DNA of 16,017 bases from DASQQQ01 sp036390995 (GCA_036390995.1 DASWAT010000047.1:1-16017); one strand, 5' to 3'; counted from the first letter of the stretch, positions 1-7,685 are shown. Numbers and translations are program-made. Notes: a model not told the origin generated them from the letters alone.

Positions 1-828
1 CCACAACGGATCGACCGGACCGATGCCCCCGCCCACCGGCAGCGCGTGCCGGATCGCCTCGGTCACGAAGGCCTTGCCCTCCCGAACCGCCGCCAACAGG
101 TCGTCTCCACGAGCCAGGAAGGCCGCGATCGCCGAGGAGAGCACGCACCCCGTGCCGTGCGTGTGCGGCGTATCGATCCGCTCGCCCTCGACCCACAGCA
201 ACCGGTCCCCGTCGAAGAACAGGTCGTCGGCGCGGGCTCCGGTGCGGTGGCCGCCCTTCACCAGGACCGCTCCGGGGCCGAGCTCGAGGATGGCCCGGGC
301 CGCACGCTTCATGTCGGCGGCGGATCCCACGTCGAACCCGGCGAGACCGCCCGCCTCGGGCAGGTTCGGGGTCACGAGCGTCGCGAGCGGCAGGATCCGC
401 GTCCGCAGCGCGCCCACGGCGTCCTCGGCCAACAGGGCGTGACCGTGCTTGGAGACGAACACCGGATCGACCACGAGGTTCGGGATGGCGGTCTCCGCGA
501 TCGCGTCGGCCACCGCTCCGACGATCGCGGTGGATGCCAGCATGCCCGTCTTCGCCGCGTCCACGCCGATGTCGGTGGCGACCGCTCGGATCTGGTCGCC
601 GACCGTCACCGGCGAGAGCTCCTCGTACCCGGCCACGCCCTTCGTGTTCTGGATGGTGACCGCCGTGATCGCCGTCATGCCGAACACGCCGAGGGCAGAG
701 AACGTCTTCAGGTCCGCCTGGATCCCGGCGCCGCCGCCCGAGTCCGAGCCGGCGATCGAGAGCGCCCGGGGAACCACGCGATCGGCGTCGCTTCCGCCGG
801 TGCGTCCGGCCGTGCGGTCATCGGTCAT
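1..828 (-). CDS. thiD: Hydroxymethylpyrimidine / phosphomethylpyrimidine kinase ThiD, 3' end cut by window edge
   Basis: Translating the minus strand from the ATG at 828 gives 276 residues with no stop before the window edge. The protein phosphorylates HMP and then HMP-phosphate in the cytoplasm, supplying the pyrimidine half of thiamine. Seen: the substrate-binding GSDSGGGAGIQADLKTF at residues 27-43, VDPVF near 120-124, KGGH at 191-194 and the ribokinase-fold HGTGC with its catalytic cysteine at 224-228. ThiD proteins are usually about 265-275 residues, so only the extreme C-terminus should be missing. The first 20 residues precede the conserved fold, and the GTG at codon 18 is an alternative start. 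The gene overlaps the end of thiL by 11 bases, so the two are almost certainly co-transcribed and translationally coupled. Family assignment is secure. Confidence 0.95.
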   Translation of the reverse strand, partial: MTDDRTAGRTGGSDADRVVPRALSIAGSDSGGGAGIQADLKTFSALGVFGMTAITAVTIQNTKGVAGYEELSPVTVGDQIRAVATDIGVDAAKTGMLASTAIVGAVADAIAETAIPNLVVDPVFVSKHGHALLAEDAVGALRTRILPLATLVTPNLPEAGGLAGFDVGSAADMKRAARAILELGPGAVLVKGGHRTGARADDLFFDGDRLLWVEGERIDTPHTHGTGCVLSSAIAAFLARGDDLLAAVREGKAFVTEAIRHALPVGGGIGPVDPLW

Positions 829-1843
829 GCCGGAAGTGATCCCACCCCTTCGGTTCGAGCACGCGCTCCACGCCGTCGGGCCCTGTCGCCACGAGCCCAC
901 CCTCGATGATGACCCCCACCTCGGTGAGCGTCACCCCGAACCGTTCCGAGAGCTGGGCTCGAGCGCGATCCACGTCTGTGGCGTCGATCGTCGCGAGGAG
1001 CTCGTAATCCTCGCCGCCGCCGATCGCGAGCTCGAGCGCGTCCACACCGAGGGCCGGCGCCGCCTGGCGCAGGGCCGGCGACACGGGAACCCGCGAGAGA
1101 TCGAGCCGAGCGCCGACCCCGCTCTCGGCACAGAGGCGGGACAGGTCCTTCGCCAGTCCGTCCGATAGGTCCATCATCGCCGTCGCCCCCGATTGGGCGA
1201 GCGTCTGGCCCTCGCCCACCCTGGCCACCGGCCGGAACAGCGCGTCGAGCAGGTCCCGTCCCCACGGCGTGGAGAGGGCACGCGCCGCCTCGGCGGCCGG
1301 CATCCGAGACACGAGGAGGCCACCGGCGGCTCCACCGAGGTCCCCGGTGACGACGACGAGGTCGCCGGGATGGGCGCCCCCCCGCGTCACCGCACGTCCC
1401 CGTGCGACCTCGCCGACGACCGTCACCGAGAGCACGACGACGTCCGCTCGGTTCGTGTCGCCGCCGACGAGCGTGAGCGCGTATTCGTCGCACGCTTCGC
1501 GCATCCCGCCGTAGAGCTCCACCACCCACTTCGCCTCCACGTCGTCCGGCAGCCCGAGCGAGACCAGGGCGTAGCGAGGACTCCCCGCCATCGCCGCGAT
1601 GTCGGAGACGTTCACTACGATCGACTTCGCGCCGAGCTCATGGGGTGAGATCGACCCGCGATCGAAGTGCACGTCCTCGATCAGCATGTCCGTCGTCAGC
1701 ACGAGCGAGCCCGATCCGGGGTGCACCACGGCGGCATCGTCCCCCAGGCCGACCTCGACCCCGGCCACACCGCCCGAGAGCAGCTTGCGGATGACGCCGA
1801 TCAGCTCGTCCTCGGAAAGCTCCATACGCCCCGTCGCGCTCAT
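818..1843 (-). CDS. thiL: Thiamine-monophosphate kinase ThiL
   Basis: This 341-residue protein is a full-length ThiL, which phosphorylates thiamine monophosphate to thiamine diphosphate with ATP, the last step of the pathway. Diagnostic motifs are GDDAAV at residues 34-39, TTDMLIEDVHF at 50-60, NVSDIAAMAGSPR at 78-90 and GGDT at 127-130, followed by the PurM-like C-terminal domain with GGGEDYELL. The GDD and D-rich motifs are the Mg-ATP ligands of the family. The ATG at 1843 has a GGGTGAG sequence directly against it with no spacer; the ATG at 1825 (codon 7) has a better spaced purine tract, so either could be the true start. thiD follows with an 11-base overlap. The gene is transcribed away from pckA, from a shared 125-base spacer. 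Confidence 0.96.
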   Translation of the reverse strand: MSATGRMELSEDELIGVIRKLLSGGVAGVEVGLGDDAAVVHPGSGSLVLTTDMLIEDVHFDRGSISPHELGAKSIVVNVSDIAAMAGSPRYALVSLGLPDDVEAKWVVELYGGMREACDEYALTLVGGDTNRADVVVLSVTVVGEVARGRAVTRGGAHPGDLVVVTGDLGGAAGGLLVSRMPAAEAARALSTPWGRDLLDALFRPVARVGEGQTLAQSGATAMMDLSDGLAKDLSRLCAESGVGARLDLSRVPVSPALRQAAPALGVDALELAIGGGEDYELLATIDATDVDRARAQLSERFGVTLTEVGVIIEGGLVATGPDGVERVLEPKGWDHFRHDR

Positions 1844-1892
1844 CTCACCCGTTCTGTCCGAAGCGGCGGAGGGAGCCCGCCTCGGGCCGTCC

Positions 1893-1905
1893 GCTAGAAT
1901 CTAGC
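1893..1905. promoter_or_regulatory. Overlapping divergent -10 boxes between thiL and pckA
   Basis: The 13-base near-palindrome GCTAGAATCTAGC has perfect 6-base arms around one central base. It contains TAGAAT on the plus strand (1895-1900), pointing at pckA, and TAGATT on the minus strand (1903-1898), pointing at thiL. Both match the TANNNT form of the actinobacterial -10. No good -35 hexamer is visible at 17-18 bases on either side. Predicted start sites lie near 1907 (plus) and 1891 (minus). Confidence 0.45.
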
Positions 1906-1968
1906 CCCTACCAGCGCAGAGGGACCCATCCGAGAACCGGAGCGGACGAGCCCGGAAGGAGACCACCG

Positions 1969-3486
1969 TTGCAGGTCCGAGCCCGAGTCATCCACGACAA
2001 CCCGTCCCCACAGGAGCTCCGGAAGTTCACCGAGGAGATGCCCACCTGCCGCGCCACGGAGTTCGGCAACGTGAACGTGCAGACGCGCGCCACCTCCCGC
2101 TCCGCCGGGAGCACCTACGTCGTGACCGACGACCCCTCCACCGCAGGTGGTCAGACCATCACGCACGAGGAGTACGACCGCATCGCGAAGACGCAGGACG
2201 AGTACATCGCGCAGCAGGAGATGGTCGTGATCGACGGCTACATCGGCAACGACCCCGACTTCCAGACGCCCGCGCGCCTGACGATCGAGCGCGCGAACGC
2301 GAACGTGGCCGGCATGCAGCAGAAGCTCTACTTCCCGCGTGAGGGCGGAGAGCCCGAGGTCCAGGTGATCTACACGCCGAACCTCGCCGTGCCCGGCTAC
2401 CCGGACGACCGGGTGATCGCGGTGGACCTGCAGAACGGCGTGACGCGAGTGCTCAACTCCGACTACTTCGGGGAGTCGAAGAAGGGCGGGCTTCGGATGT
2501 GGAACACGATCGTGTACGACCGTGGGGGCCTGGCGCTGCACGCCGGATGCAAGGTGATCCCCACCGGGCACGGCGACAAGGTGTTCCTCATCATCGGTCT
2601 CTCGGGGACGGGCAAGACGACCACCACCTTCACCACGCAGAACAGCTCCCTGCCGGTGCAGGACGACTTCGTGGCCCTCATGCCGGGTGGCAAGACCCAC
2701 GGCACCGAGAACGGCTGCTTCGCCAAGACGTTCAGCCTGGACCCCGACTTCGAGCCGAACATCTACAACGCGGTTGTGAGTCCCGACACGTACCTGGAGA
2801 ACGTCTACCAGAGCGAGCGCGGCTCGGTGAACTTCTTCGAGACCTCGTATACGAAGAACGGCCGGGCCGTGTTCGGGATGGACGCCCTCGGCCGGTACAA
2901 GGATCCGCGGGACGTCGGCCTCGTCGACCACCTGCTGATACTGAACTGGAACGAGAACATCGTCCCGGCCGTGTCGAAGCTCACGCAGACGCAGGCCGCC
3001 ACGTATTTCATGCTCGGCGAGACCACCGGCACGTCGGCCGGCGGCAAGGCCGAGGAGGGCAAGTTCCTCCGGGTACCCGGCACGAACCCGTTCTTCCCGC
3101 TCCCCCACGGCCTCCAGGGCAACCGGATCCTCGAGCTGCTGGGGTCCCACCCCATCGACGTCTTCCTGCTGAACACCGGGCGGGTCGGCGGCAAGGAGGG
3201 CGACGAGCGCTCGAAGAAGGTGAAGATCCCCCACTCGTCGGCCATCGTGAAGGCGATCGCTGAGGGAACCATCACCTGGGACCACGACGACGACTTCGGT
3301 TACCAGGTGGCCGCCGACGTGCCCGGGATCGAGGACCCCGAGCTGCTGCAGCCGGTGCGCCTCTACGAGCGCCAGGGGCGGAGGCGCGAGTACCGCGACT
3401 TCGTGCAGCGGTTCAAGGCCGAGCGCCGCGCCCACCTCGAGCGGTTCCCCGAGCTGTCGAGGGACATCGTCGAAGCCGTCGGCTGA
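1969..3486 (+). CDS. pckA: Phosphoenolpyruvate carboxykinase, ATP type, divergent
   Basis: This 505-residue protein interconverts oxaloacetate and phosphoenolpyruvate with ATP/ADP, a gluconeogenic or anaplerotic cytoplasmic step. Seen: P-loop GLSGTGKTT at residues 210-218 (lysine 216), TENGCFAKT at 246-254, QDDF at 231-234 (kinase-2 aspartates), KKGG with lysines 171-172 and LHAG with histidine 191 (metal and substrate ligands of the family), NGRAVF at 298-302, and NTGRVGG where E. coli has NTGWVGG. TSRSAGSTYVV at 42-52 aligns with the usual TGRSPKDKF. All key residues seem present, but the sequence between motifs is far from the enteric enzyme and it is about 35 residues shorter. The TTG start is supported by GGAAGGAG at 1954-1961, seven bases upstream. 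It stands alone and converges on the ABC permease gene 15 bases away. Confidence 0.9.
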   Translation: MQVRARVIHDNPSPQELRKFTEEMPTCRATEFGNVNVQTRATSRSAGSTYVVTDDPSTAGGQTITHEEYDRIAKTQDEYIAQQEMVVIDGYIGNDPDFQTPARLTIERANANVAGMQQKLYFPREGGEPEVQVIYTPNLAVPGYPDDRVIAVDLQNGVTRVLNSDYFGESKKGGLRMWNTIVYDRGGLALHAGCKVIPTGHGDKVFLIIGLSGTGKTTTTFTTQNSSLPVQDDFVALMPGGKTHGTENGCFAKTFSLDPDFEPNIYNAVVSPDTYLENVYQSERGSVNFFETSYTKNGRAVFGMDALGRYKDPRDVGLVDHLLILNWNENIVPAVSKLTQTQAATYFMLGETTGTSAGGKAEEGKFLRVPGTNPFFPLPHGLQGNRILELLGSHPIDVFLLNTGRVGGKEGDERSKKVKIPHSSAIVKAIAEGTITWDHDDDFGYQVAADVPGIEDPELLQPVRLYERQGRRREYRDFVQRFKAERRAHLERFPELSRDIVEAVG

Positions 3487-3501
3487 GACGCGTCCGTCGG
3501 C

Positions 3502-4305
3502 TCAGGACGCGACGTCCTTGCGACCGAACCACAGGACGGCCGCCGCCAGGAACACGGCGGTGTAGGCGAGCGACACGACGAGACCGCCGCGGAGGCCCCC
3601 CCAGGCGATCGGGAACCGGAACAGGTCGGTGAACGCGAGCCACCCGTGCGTCGGCAGGTACGGGTGGATCACGTGCAGGCTCGGGATGTTGTCCAGGATC
3701 TCGCTGGCGATGCCCAGGATCACCGTGGCAACCGTCGCGCCCGGCCCCGAGTCGGTGAGCGTGGAGACGAAGGTGCCGATCGCCACGATGCCCGACACCG
3801 CGAGGAACATGTAGACGGCCGCACCCAGGATCCGGAGGAACGCGGCGCCGGTGGACAGGGTGGTGCCGGACAGCGTCGGCAGCGGACCGAGCCCGAACAC
3901 CACCGCCCCGAACACGGTGCCGACGGCCACGACCCACAGCAGCATCAGACCGAGCAGGGTCATCGCGCCGGCGTACTTCGCCAGCACCAGGCGCGTCCGC
4001 GCCACCGGCCGGACCAGCAGATATCGAAGCGTCCCGCCCTGCGCCTCCCCCGCGATCGCATCTCCGGCGAAGAGCCCGGCGGCGAGTGGCAGGAAGAAGG
4101 GCTGGATCACGGCCAGCCCCGTGAGCGGGGCGAACAGCCCGTTGCGGACGATCTGCACGAGGAACGGAGGCGCGTCCGCTCCTGCCTGGGCAGGCGGCGA
4201 GAGCTTCACCGCGATCACGATGAGTGCGGGGATCCCGCCGAGCGCCCCAGCGACCAGCCAGGTCCGCCACCGGCGCGCGGCCTTCGTCAGCTCAACCCGG
4301 TACAC
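3502..4305 (-). CDS. ABC-2 type transporter permease
   Basis: This 267-residue integral membrane protein has about six hydrophobic segments, near residues 17-35, 52-80, 93-118, 127-160, 168-190 and 228-255, with short charged loops. That is the layout of ABC-2 (NatB/CcmB-like) permeases, which pair with a single ATPase for export or for extruding compounds from the membrane. The start is GTG, preceded by GGAGG six bases upstream. The first 14 bases overlap the 3' end of the ATPase gene, so the two are translationally coupled. Substrate cannot be read from the sequence. Such pairs in Actinomycetota are often annotated as multidrug or antibiotic exporters, but that is family convention only. 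It is the last gene of the unit and ends 15 bases from the stop of convergent pckA. Confidence 0.85.
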   Translation of the reverse strand: MYRVELTKAARRWRTWLVAGALGGIPALIVIAVKLSPPAQAGADAPPFLVQIVRNGLFAPLTGLAVIQPFFLPLAAGLFAGDAIAGEAQGGTLRYLLVRPVARTRLVLAKYAGAMTLLGLMLLWVVAVGTVFGAVVFGLGPLPTLSGTTLSTGAAFLRILGAAVYMFLAVSGIVAIGTFVSTLTDSGPGATVATVILGIASEILDNIPSLHVIHPYLPTHGWLAFTDLFRFPIAWGGLRGGLVVSLAYTAVFLAAAVLWFGRKDVAS

Positions 4306-5215
4306 CGTCGTCCTCCACGAGCGCCAGGAACACGTCCTCGAGGGTCTCCCGCTCGGGGACGAGCGCGCTCACCGCCACCCCGCCGGACACGAGCGCAGCG
4401 TTCACCTCGGCCGCCGTGGACCCCCCGAGCCGGACCCGCAGCGCCGCCGTCCCCTCCAGCGACGCCTCCACGCCGGTCACCGACGAGAGGATCACGAGCG
4501 CCCGGTGCACGTCATCCACTTCGATCAGCAGCCGCTGGGCTGCGCCTCGGAGCGCCCCTGGCGGCCCCTCGGCCACGAGGCGGCCGCGAGAGAGAACCCC
4601 GACGCGGTCGCACATGGCCTCAACCTCACCGAGCAAGTGGCTCGAGACGAACACGGTCGTACCCTCGTCGGCGAGCCGGCGCAGCAGCTGGCGGATCTCG
4701 CGCATCCCCGCAGGGTCCAGGCCGTTCGTCGGCTCGTCCAGGACGAGGATCTCGGGGTCGCCGAGCAACGCCATCGCGATGCCCAGGCGCTGGCGCATGC
4801 CCTGGCTGTAGGCCTTCACGCGCTTGGTCGCCGCGTCGGACAGCCCGGTGAGGCCCAGCACGGCGTCGATCCGCGCGAGACGGCGGCCGACGTCGCCGCC
4901 GCCGGCGCGGGCGAACACCTCGAGGTTCCGGCGGCCCGACAGGTATCGGTAGGATGCGGGCTCCTCGATCATCGCGCCGGTCCTCTCGAGCGCCTCGGAA
5001 CGCCCGTCACCGAACACCGGTCGGTCGAGGAGCTCCACCTCTCCCCCCGAGGGGAAGATCAGGCCGAGGGCCATGCGGATCGTCGTGGTCTTCCCAGCGC
5101 CGTTCGGCCCCAGGAACCCGTACAGCTCGCCCCGCTCCACCCGGAGGTCGAGCCGGTCGACCACGTCCACGTCGCCGTAGCGTTTCGTGAGCCCTCGGGC
5201 GACCAGGGCGGTCAC
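4292..5215 (-). CDS. ABC transporter ATP-binding protein
   Basis: This 307-residue ATPase drives the neighbouring ABC-2 permease. Seen in order: Walker A GPNGAGKT at residues 36-43, Q-loop region near 83-87 (MIEEP, with glutamate where many relatives have glutamine), signature YSQGMRQR at 136-143, Walker B ILVLDEP at 156-162, D-loop GLDP, and the H-loop histidine at 193 (SSH). A C-terminal domain of about 90 residues follows, as in the CcmA/NatA/DrrA-like branch. YSQGMRQR, with YSQG instead of LSGG, is typical of that branch. The GTG start overlaps the stop of the upstream LolA-like gene in a GTGA, and the 3' end overlaps the permease by 14 bases, giving one tightly coupled unit. Substrate is unknown. 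Confidence 0.93.
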   Translation of the reverse strand: MTALVARGLTKRYGDVDVVDRLDLRVERGELYGFLGPNGAGKTTTIRMALGLIFPSGGEVELLDRPVFGDGRSEALERTGAMIEEPASYRYLSGRRNLEVFARAGGGDVGRRLARIDAVLGLTGLSDAATKRVKAYSQGMRQRLGIAMALLGDPEILVLDEPTNGLDPAGMREIRQLLRRLADEGTTVFVSSHLLGEVEAMCDRVGVLSRGRLVAEGPPGALRGAAQRLLIEVDDVHRALVILSSVTGVEASLEGTAALRVRLGGSTAAEVNAALVSGGVAVSALVPERETLEDVFLALVEDDGVPG

Positions 5216-6252
5216 GGCAGGCTGGGCTCGACCTCCGCCAGCCGGCCCGGCGCCACGGCGCCGGCCACGATCCAGGCGTGGTCACCCCGCTCCACGAGGT
5301 CCGCCGAGCCGAGCGGGCCCGCGTACGGGAACAGCGAGCGGAGTTCCCTCGGCACGTCGGTCGAGGCCACCTGCACGGCCAGGACCAGCCCGAACCCCTG
5401 GCCGAACACGCGCACCTGCGGCATCCCGGCCCCCACGGCCGCGTTGCCGCCGGCCGGGCCGTGGCCCTCGAGGGACCCGAGCTGGACCTGCTTCACGGTG
5501 GCTCCCTGGGGCGGCGAGAACCCGAACATCGCGGGGTCGATCGGAGCGAACCCGACCGAGGTGAATCCGGCTTCGATGGCCGCGACGTCGCTCCCCTTCG
5601 GCACCACCGACAGCCGCAGCGGCAGGCGCGTGGCCGCGTCGATCGCCACGTCCACGTGCCCGATCAGCGTGTGCGCGTCCGTGGGCGACAGGCGGACCAC
5701 GTACGCGTCCCGGCCGGCCACCACGGTGGGATCGGCGAGCGATACGGCCGCGTAGGGCGTCAACTTGTGGAGCGCCTTCGCGACCACGTCGGCGAGGTCG
5801 CCGAGCGTCGGGATCCCCGGCGACGTCGAAGCCGCGGGGATCGAGGCGTGCCACGCCGTGGAGCGGTTCGAGTCCCAGAACCACGCGTCGGTCGGGTTCG
5901 CCACGGCGTCGCACTCGCCGAACGGGAGGAGCTGCGCCACGCGCACCCCGTCCGGTGAGCGCCACACCCGGAACCGCGAGTCCGAAACCAGGACGCTGGC
6001 GGGACAGCCGGGATCGGACAACCCGGAGGGAAGCGGCGGCAGTCCGAGGTCCACGTGCGTCGTCACGTCGCCGGACACGGGCACGCGCTCCGCAACCGCC
6101 CGGAGCGACGAGGCGATCAGCAGGTCGGGCGCGACCGCCGGCAGGTCGGGGCGGGGCGACGCCCGGACGGCCGAGAGGCCGGCCACGAGCGCCAGGGCCA
6201 GCGCGGCGACCACCGCGACGGCCACGGACCGAGAACGGATCACGCGGGCCAT
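5212..6252 (-). CDS. Exported LolA/MucB-fold-like protein
   Basis: This protein of about 346 residues has one N-terminal hydrophobic segment (about residues 9-29, after basic MARVIRSRS) ending near VRAS. It acts as a signal peptide or uncleaved anchor, so the rest is outside the membrane. The exported part resembles the single-domain, lipoprotein-carrier-like (LolA/RseB, DUF2092) proteins of Actinomycetota. The clues are strand-rich stretches such as RDAYVVRLSP and THVDLGLPPL, and HVDVAIDAATRLPLRLSVV, which fits the family's conserved region. This is recognition by pattern, not a search. The ATG at 6252 has AAGGAG only two bases upstream; GTG at 6243 and ATG at 6267 are alternatives. It leads the ABC transporter genes with a 4-base overlap, suggesting that it handles or senses the transported, perhaps lipidic, molecule. 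Confidence 0.65.
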   Translation of the reverse strand: MARVIRSRSVAVAVVAALALALVAGLSAVRASPRPDLPAVAPDLLIASSLRAVAERVPVSGDVTTHVDLGLPPLPSGLSDPGCPASVLVSDSRFRVWRSPDGVRVAQLLPFGECDAVANPTDAWFWDSNRSTAWHASIPAASTSPGIPTLGDLADVVAKALHKLTPYAAVSLADPTVVAGRDAYVVRLSPTDAHTLIGHVDVAIDAATRLPLRLSVVPKGSDVAAIEAGFTSVGFAPIDPAMFGFSPPQGATVKQVQLGSLEGHGPAGGNAAVGAGMPQVRVFGQGFGLVLAVQVASTDVPRELRSLFPYAGPLGSADLVERGDHAWIVAGAVAPGRLAEVEPSLP

Positions 6253-6363
6253 GACTCCTTCTAGCATCCCACGGGTCGGCGGTTCGAGACCACGGGCGGA
6301 TCGCCGCGGGATCGCCGCAACTCCATCACGAACCCGTCACGTCGTGGCTCCCGGGGGGCGACG

Positions 6364-6406
6364 CTCCGACGATGGGAGCCTGCGCGAGGATGGGGAGCCG
6401 TCGGAG
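6364..6406 (-). terminator. Inverted repeat after the 6408-7586 unit
   Basis: Perfect 8-base arms CTCCGACG (6364-6371) and CGTCGGAG (6399-6406) enclose a 27-base GC-rich loop, immediately downstream of the stop at 6408. There is no T-run, so this would be an I-shaped actinobacterial terminator at best. The loop is long, and confidence is modest. Confidence 0.35.
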
Positions 6407-6407
6407 A

Positions 6408-6728
6408 TCAGGCCTCGTCGCCCGGGGAGCGGTTCCCCAAGAAGTAGCCGGCGGCGAACTGCACGGCGGCGAGCGCGATCGGCACGATCAGGTACCACCG
6501 GAACCGGTCGAGCTCGGAGGTCGGCCGCCCGTCGAGGCTGGTGGCCGCGTAGATCACGAACAACCCCGCGAACGCGAACCACAGTCCCACCCGGCCGGTC
6601 ACGAACAGCGCGTACAGGAGGTGGTCGACCACGTCGGTGCCTTCGAACCGTCGCCGGGTCCACCGCCACAGGGAGCGCAGCCCGCCGAGCGCGAACAGGG
6701 CGGCGATCCCGATCTCCGCGCCGGTCAC
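6408..6728 (-). CDS. Small membrane protein, three predicted segments
   Basis: This 106-residue protein of unknown function has three hydrophobic segments, at about residues 5-21, 37-62 and 79-98. The first loop is strongly basic (WRWTRRRFEG), which should lie inside, and the tail is acidic (SPGDEA). The start is GTG at 6728, chosen because the open frame upstream overlaps the phosphoribosyltransferase gene and is arginine/serine rich, as expected of out-of-frame translation. No clear ribosome-binding site is seen. The start lies 7 bases after the stop of the phosphoribosyltransferase gene, so it is probably translated from the same transcript. I do not recognise a family. The hydrophobic pattern and high third-position GC make it a credible gene. 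Confidence 0.65.
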   Translation of the reverse strand: MTGAEIGIAALFALGGLRSLWRWTRRRFEGTDVVDHLLYALFVTGRVGLWFAFAGLFVIYAATSLDGRPTSELDRFRWYLIVPIALAAVQFAAGYFLGNRSPGDEA

Positions 6729-6735
6729 GACGCGC

Positions 6736-7374
6736 TCACGTGCGGCTCCCCGCCGCCCTCGACAGCGCCGCGACGACCTCGTCGTCGCCGGTCTGGTCGA
6801 ACCGCCGATACCACTCGCCCACGGCGTAGAAGGGCTCGGGCGCCTCCAACACCACGACGTCGTCGGCCTCCTCACGGAGCCGCCCGATCGACGCGCCGGG
6901 GGCCACCGGCACCGCGAGGATCACCCGGCTCGCCTCCTGCGCTCGGGCCCACCGCACCGCGGCGATCGCCGTCCCGCCGGTGGCGACCCCGTCGTCCACC
7001 ACGATCGCCACTCGCCCCGTCACGTCAACCGCCGGCCTGCCGGCCCGATACGCCCGAAGCCGCCGCTCGATCTCCTGCTCCTGCCGCGCGATCTCACGGT
7101 CGAGGTACTCGTCGCTCACGCCCAGCACCTCCACCATCCGCGGGTCCACGACGCGAACGCCCGGCGCCACGGCCCCCAGCCCGAGCTCCGGATTGCCCGG
7201 CGCCCCGATCTTGCGAGGGACGACGACATCGAGCGGCAGCCCCAGGGAGTCGGCGACGATCTCGCCGACGATCACGCCGCCACGAGGGATCGCCAAGACG
7301 ACAGCGTCCGTCCCCCGATGGGCGGCGAGGGCCTCGGCGAGCCGCTCACCCGCGTGCCGGCGATCCGCGAACAT
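6736..7374 (-). CDS. Phosphoribosyltransferase-fold protein
   Basis: This 212-residue protein belongs to the type I phosphoribosyltransferase fold. The PRPP-binding motif lies in VAIVVDDGVATGGT (residues 122-135), with the paired acidic residues and the GGT turn. The N-terminal FADRRHAGERLAEAL and the IPRGGVIVGEIVADSLGLPLDV stretch (residues 29-50) are typical of the family annotated simply as phosphoribosyltransferase in Actinomycetota and Proteobacteria, often linked to stress or dormancy loci. The base or other acceptor is not predictable, and it may be regulatory rather than a salvage enzyme. The ATG at 7374 is preferred, sharing one base with the upstream stop (TGATG); a GTG one codon earlier is the alternative. 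It is the middle gene of a three-gene unit. Confidence 0.88.
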   Translation of the reverse strand: MFADRRHAGERLAEALAAHRGTDAVVLAIPRGGVIVGEIVADSLGLPLDVVVPRKIGAPGNPELGLGAVAPGVRVVDPRMVEVLGVSDEYLDREIARQEQEIERRLRAYRAGRPAVDVTGRVAIVVDDGVATGGTAIAAVRWARAQEASRVILAVPVAPGASIGRLREEADDVVVLEAPEPFYAVGEWYRRFDQTGDDEVVAALSRAAGSRT

Positions 7375-7586
7375 CACGCGTCCCCCGTCGGCTCCGGAGG
7401 AGCCGGAGGCCCCGGAGGATCCGACGCCTCCGATCCTCGCTCCTCGATCTCCCGCCGGGCCTCCTCGTCCCCCATCCGCCGCCGTTTGTCGCCGATCACG
7501 CGCTCCGGCGGCGGCATGGGCTTTCGGACCCGCTTGTAGGCTTCGAGGAATCCCGGGGGAGTCTCCCGCTTCTTCCGCTTCCCCAC
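7374..7586 (-). CDS. Small basic hypothetical protein, 70 aa
   Basis: This 70-residue protein of unknown function opens with a very basic stretch (MGKRKKRE), continues with a proline-rich centre including RKPMPPPERV, then a charged helix-like part (GDEEARREIEERG) and an acidic Pro-rich tail. It has no membrane segment. The start is GTG at 7586, six bases after a GATAAT box at 7598-7593, so the message is probably leaderless and needs no ribosome-binding site. Its stop overlaps the phosphoribosyltransferase start, indicating coupling. High third-position GC in this frame and conserved-looking spacing support a real gene. The basic head suggests nucleic-acid contact, but that is only inference. 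Confidence 0.6.
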   Translation of the reverse strand: MGKRKKRETPPGFLEAYKRVRKPMPPPERVIGDKRRRMGDEEARREIEERGSEASDPPGPPAPPEPTGDA

Positions 7587-7592
7587 ACCCTG

Positions 7593-7598
7593 ATTATC
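7593..7598 (-). promoter_or_regulatory. -10 box for the 7586-6408 unit, probably leaderless
   Basis: GATAAT on the minus strand (7598-7593) ends six bases before the GTG at 7586, which places the expected transcription start at or next to the start codon. No -35 match is seen. Confidence 0.45.
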
Positions 7599-7655
7599 CC
7601 CCGCGGCGCCCCGGCCTCACCTGCGCCTGCCGCGGCCTGCCTCGCCCGGGACGGT

Positions 7656-7685
7656 TTGCCGGGCCACACGGCACACGGATAGCAT
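7656..7685 (+). promoter_or_regulatory. Promoter for the Lrp-like gene
   Basis: TTGCCG (7656-7661) and TAGCAT (7680-7685) are separated by 18 bases. The start site would fall near 7692, leaving a leader of about 20 bases with the ribosome-binding site GAGGGAGG at 7701-7708. Confidence 0.4.

Noticed and set aside
819..821. ATG overlapping the thiL stop (ATGA) as the thiD start
   Set aside because: It is in the wrong frame for the ThiD motifs; the ATG at 828 is in frame.
1894..3435. 513-codon open frame antisense to pckA
   Set aside because: The plus strand is a convincing PEP carboxykinase over the whole length; the antisense product is Val/His/Arg/Gly-rich with no motif, as expected of antisense frames in GC-rich DNA.
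3470..3510. Imperfect direct repeat of CGTCGGCT at the pckA/permease junction as a terminator
   Set aside because: There is no stable stem and no T-run; it is likely chance in GC-rich DNA.
6372..7682. 436-codon plus-strand open frame
   Set aside because: It is antisense to the phosphoribosyltransferase unit, has extreme Arg/Pro/Ser composition and no recognisable domain.
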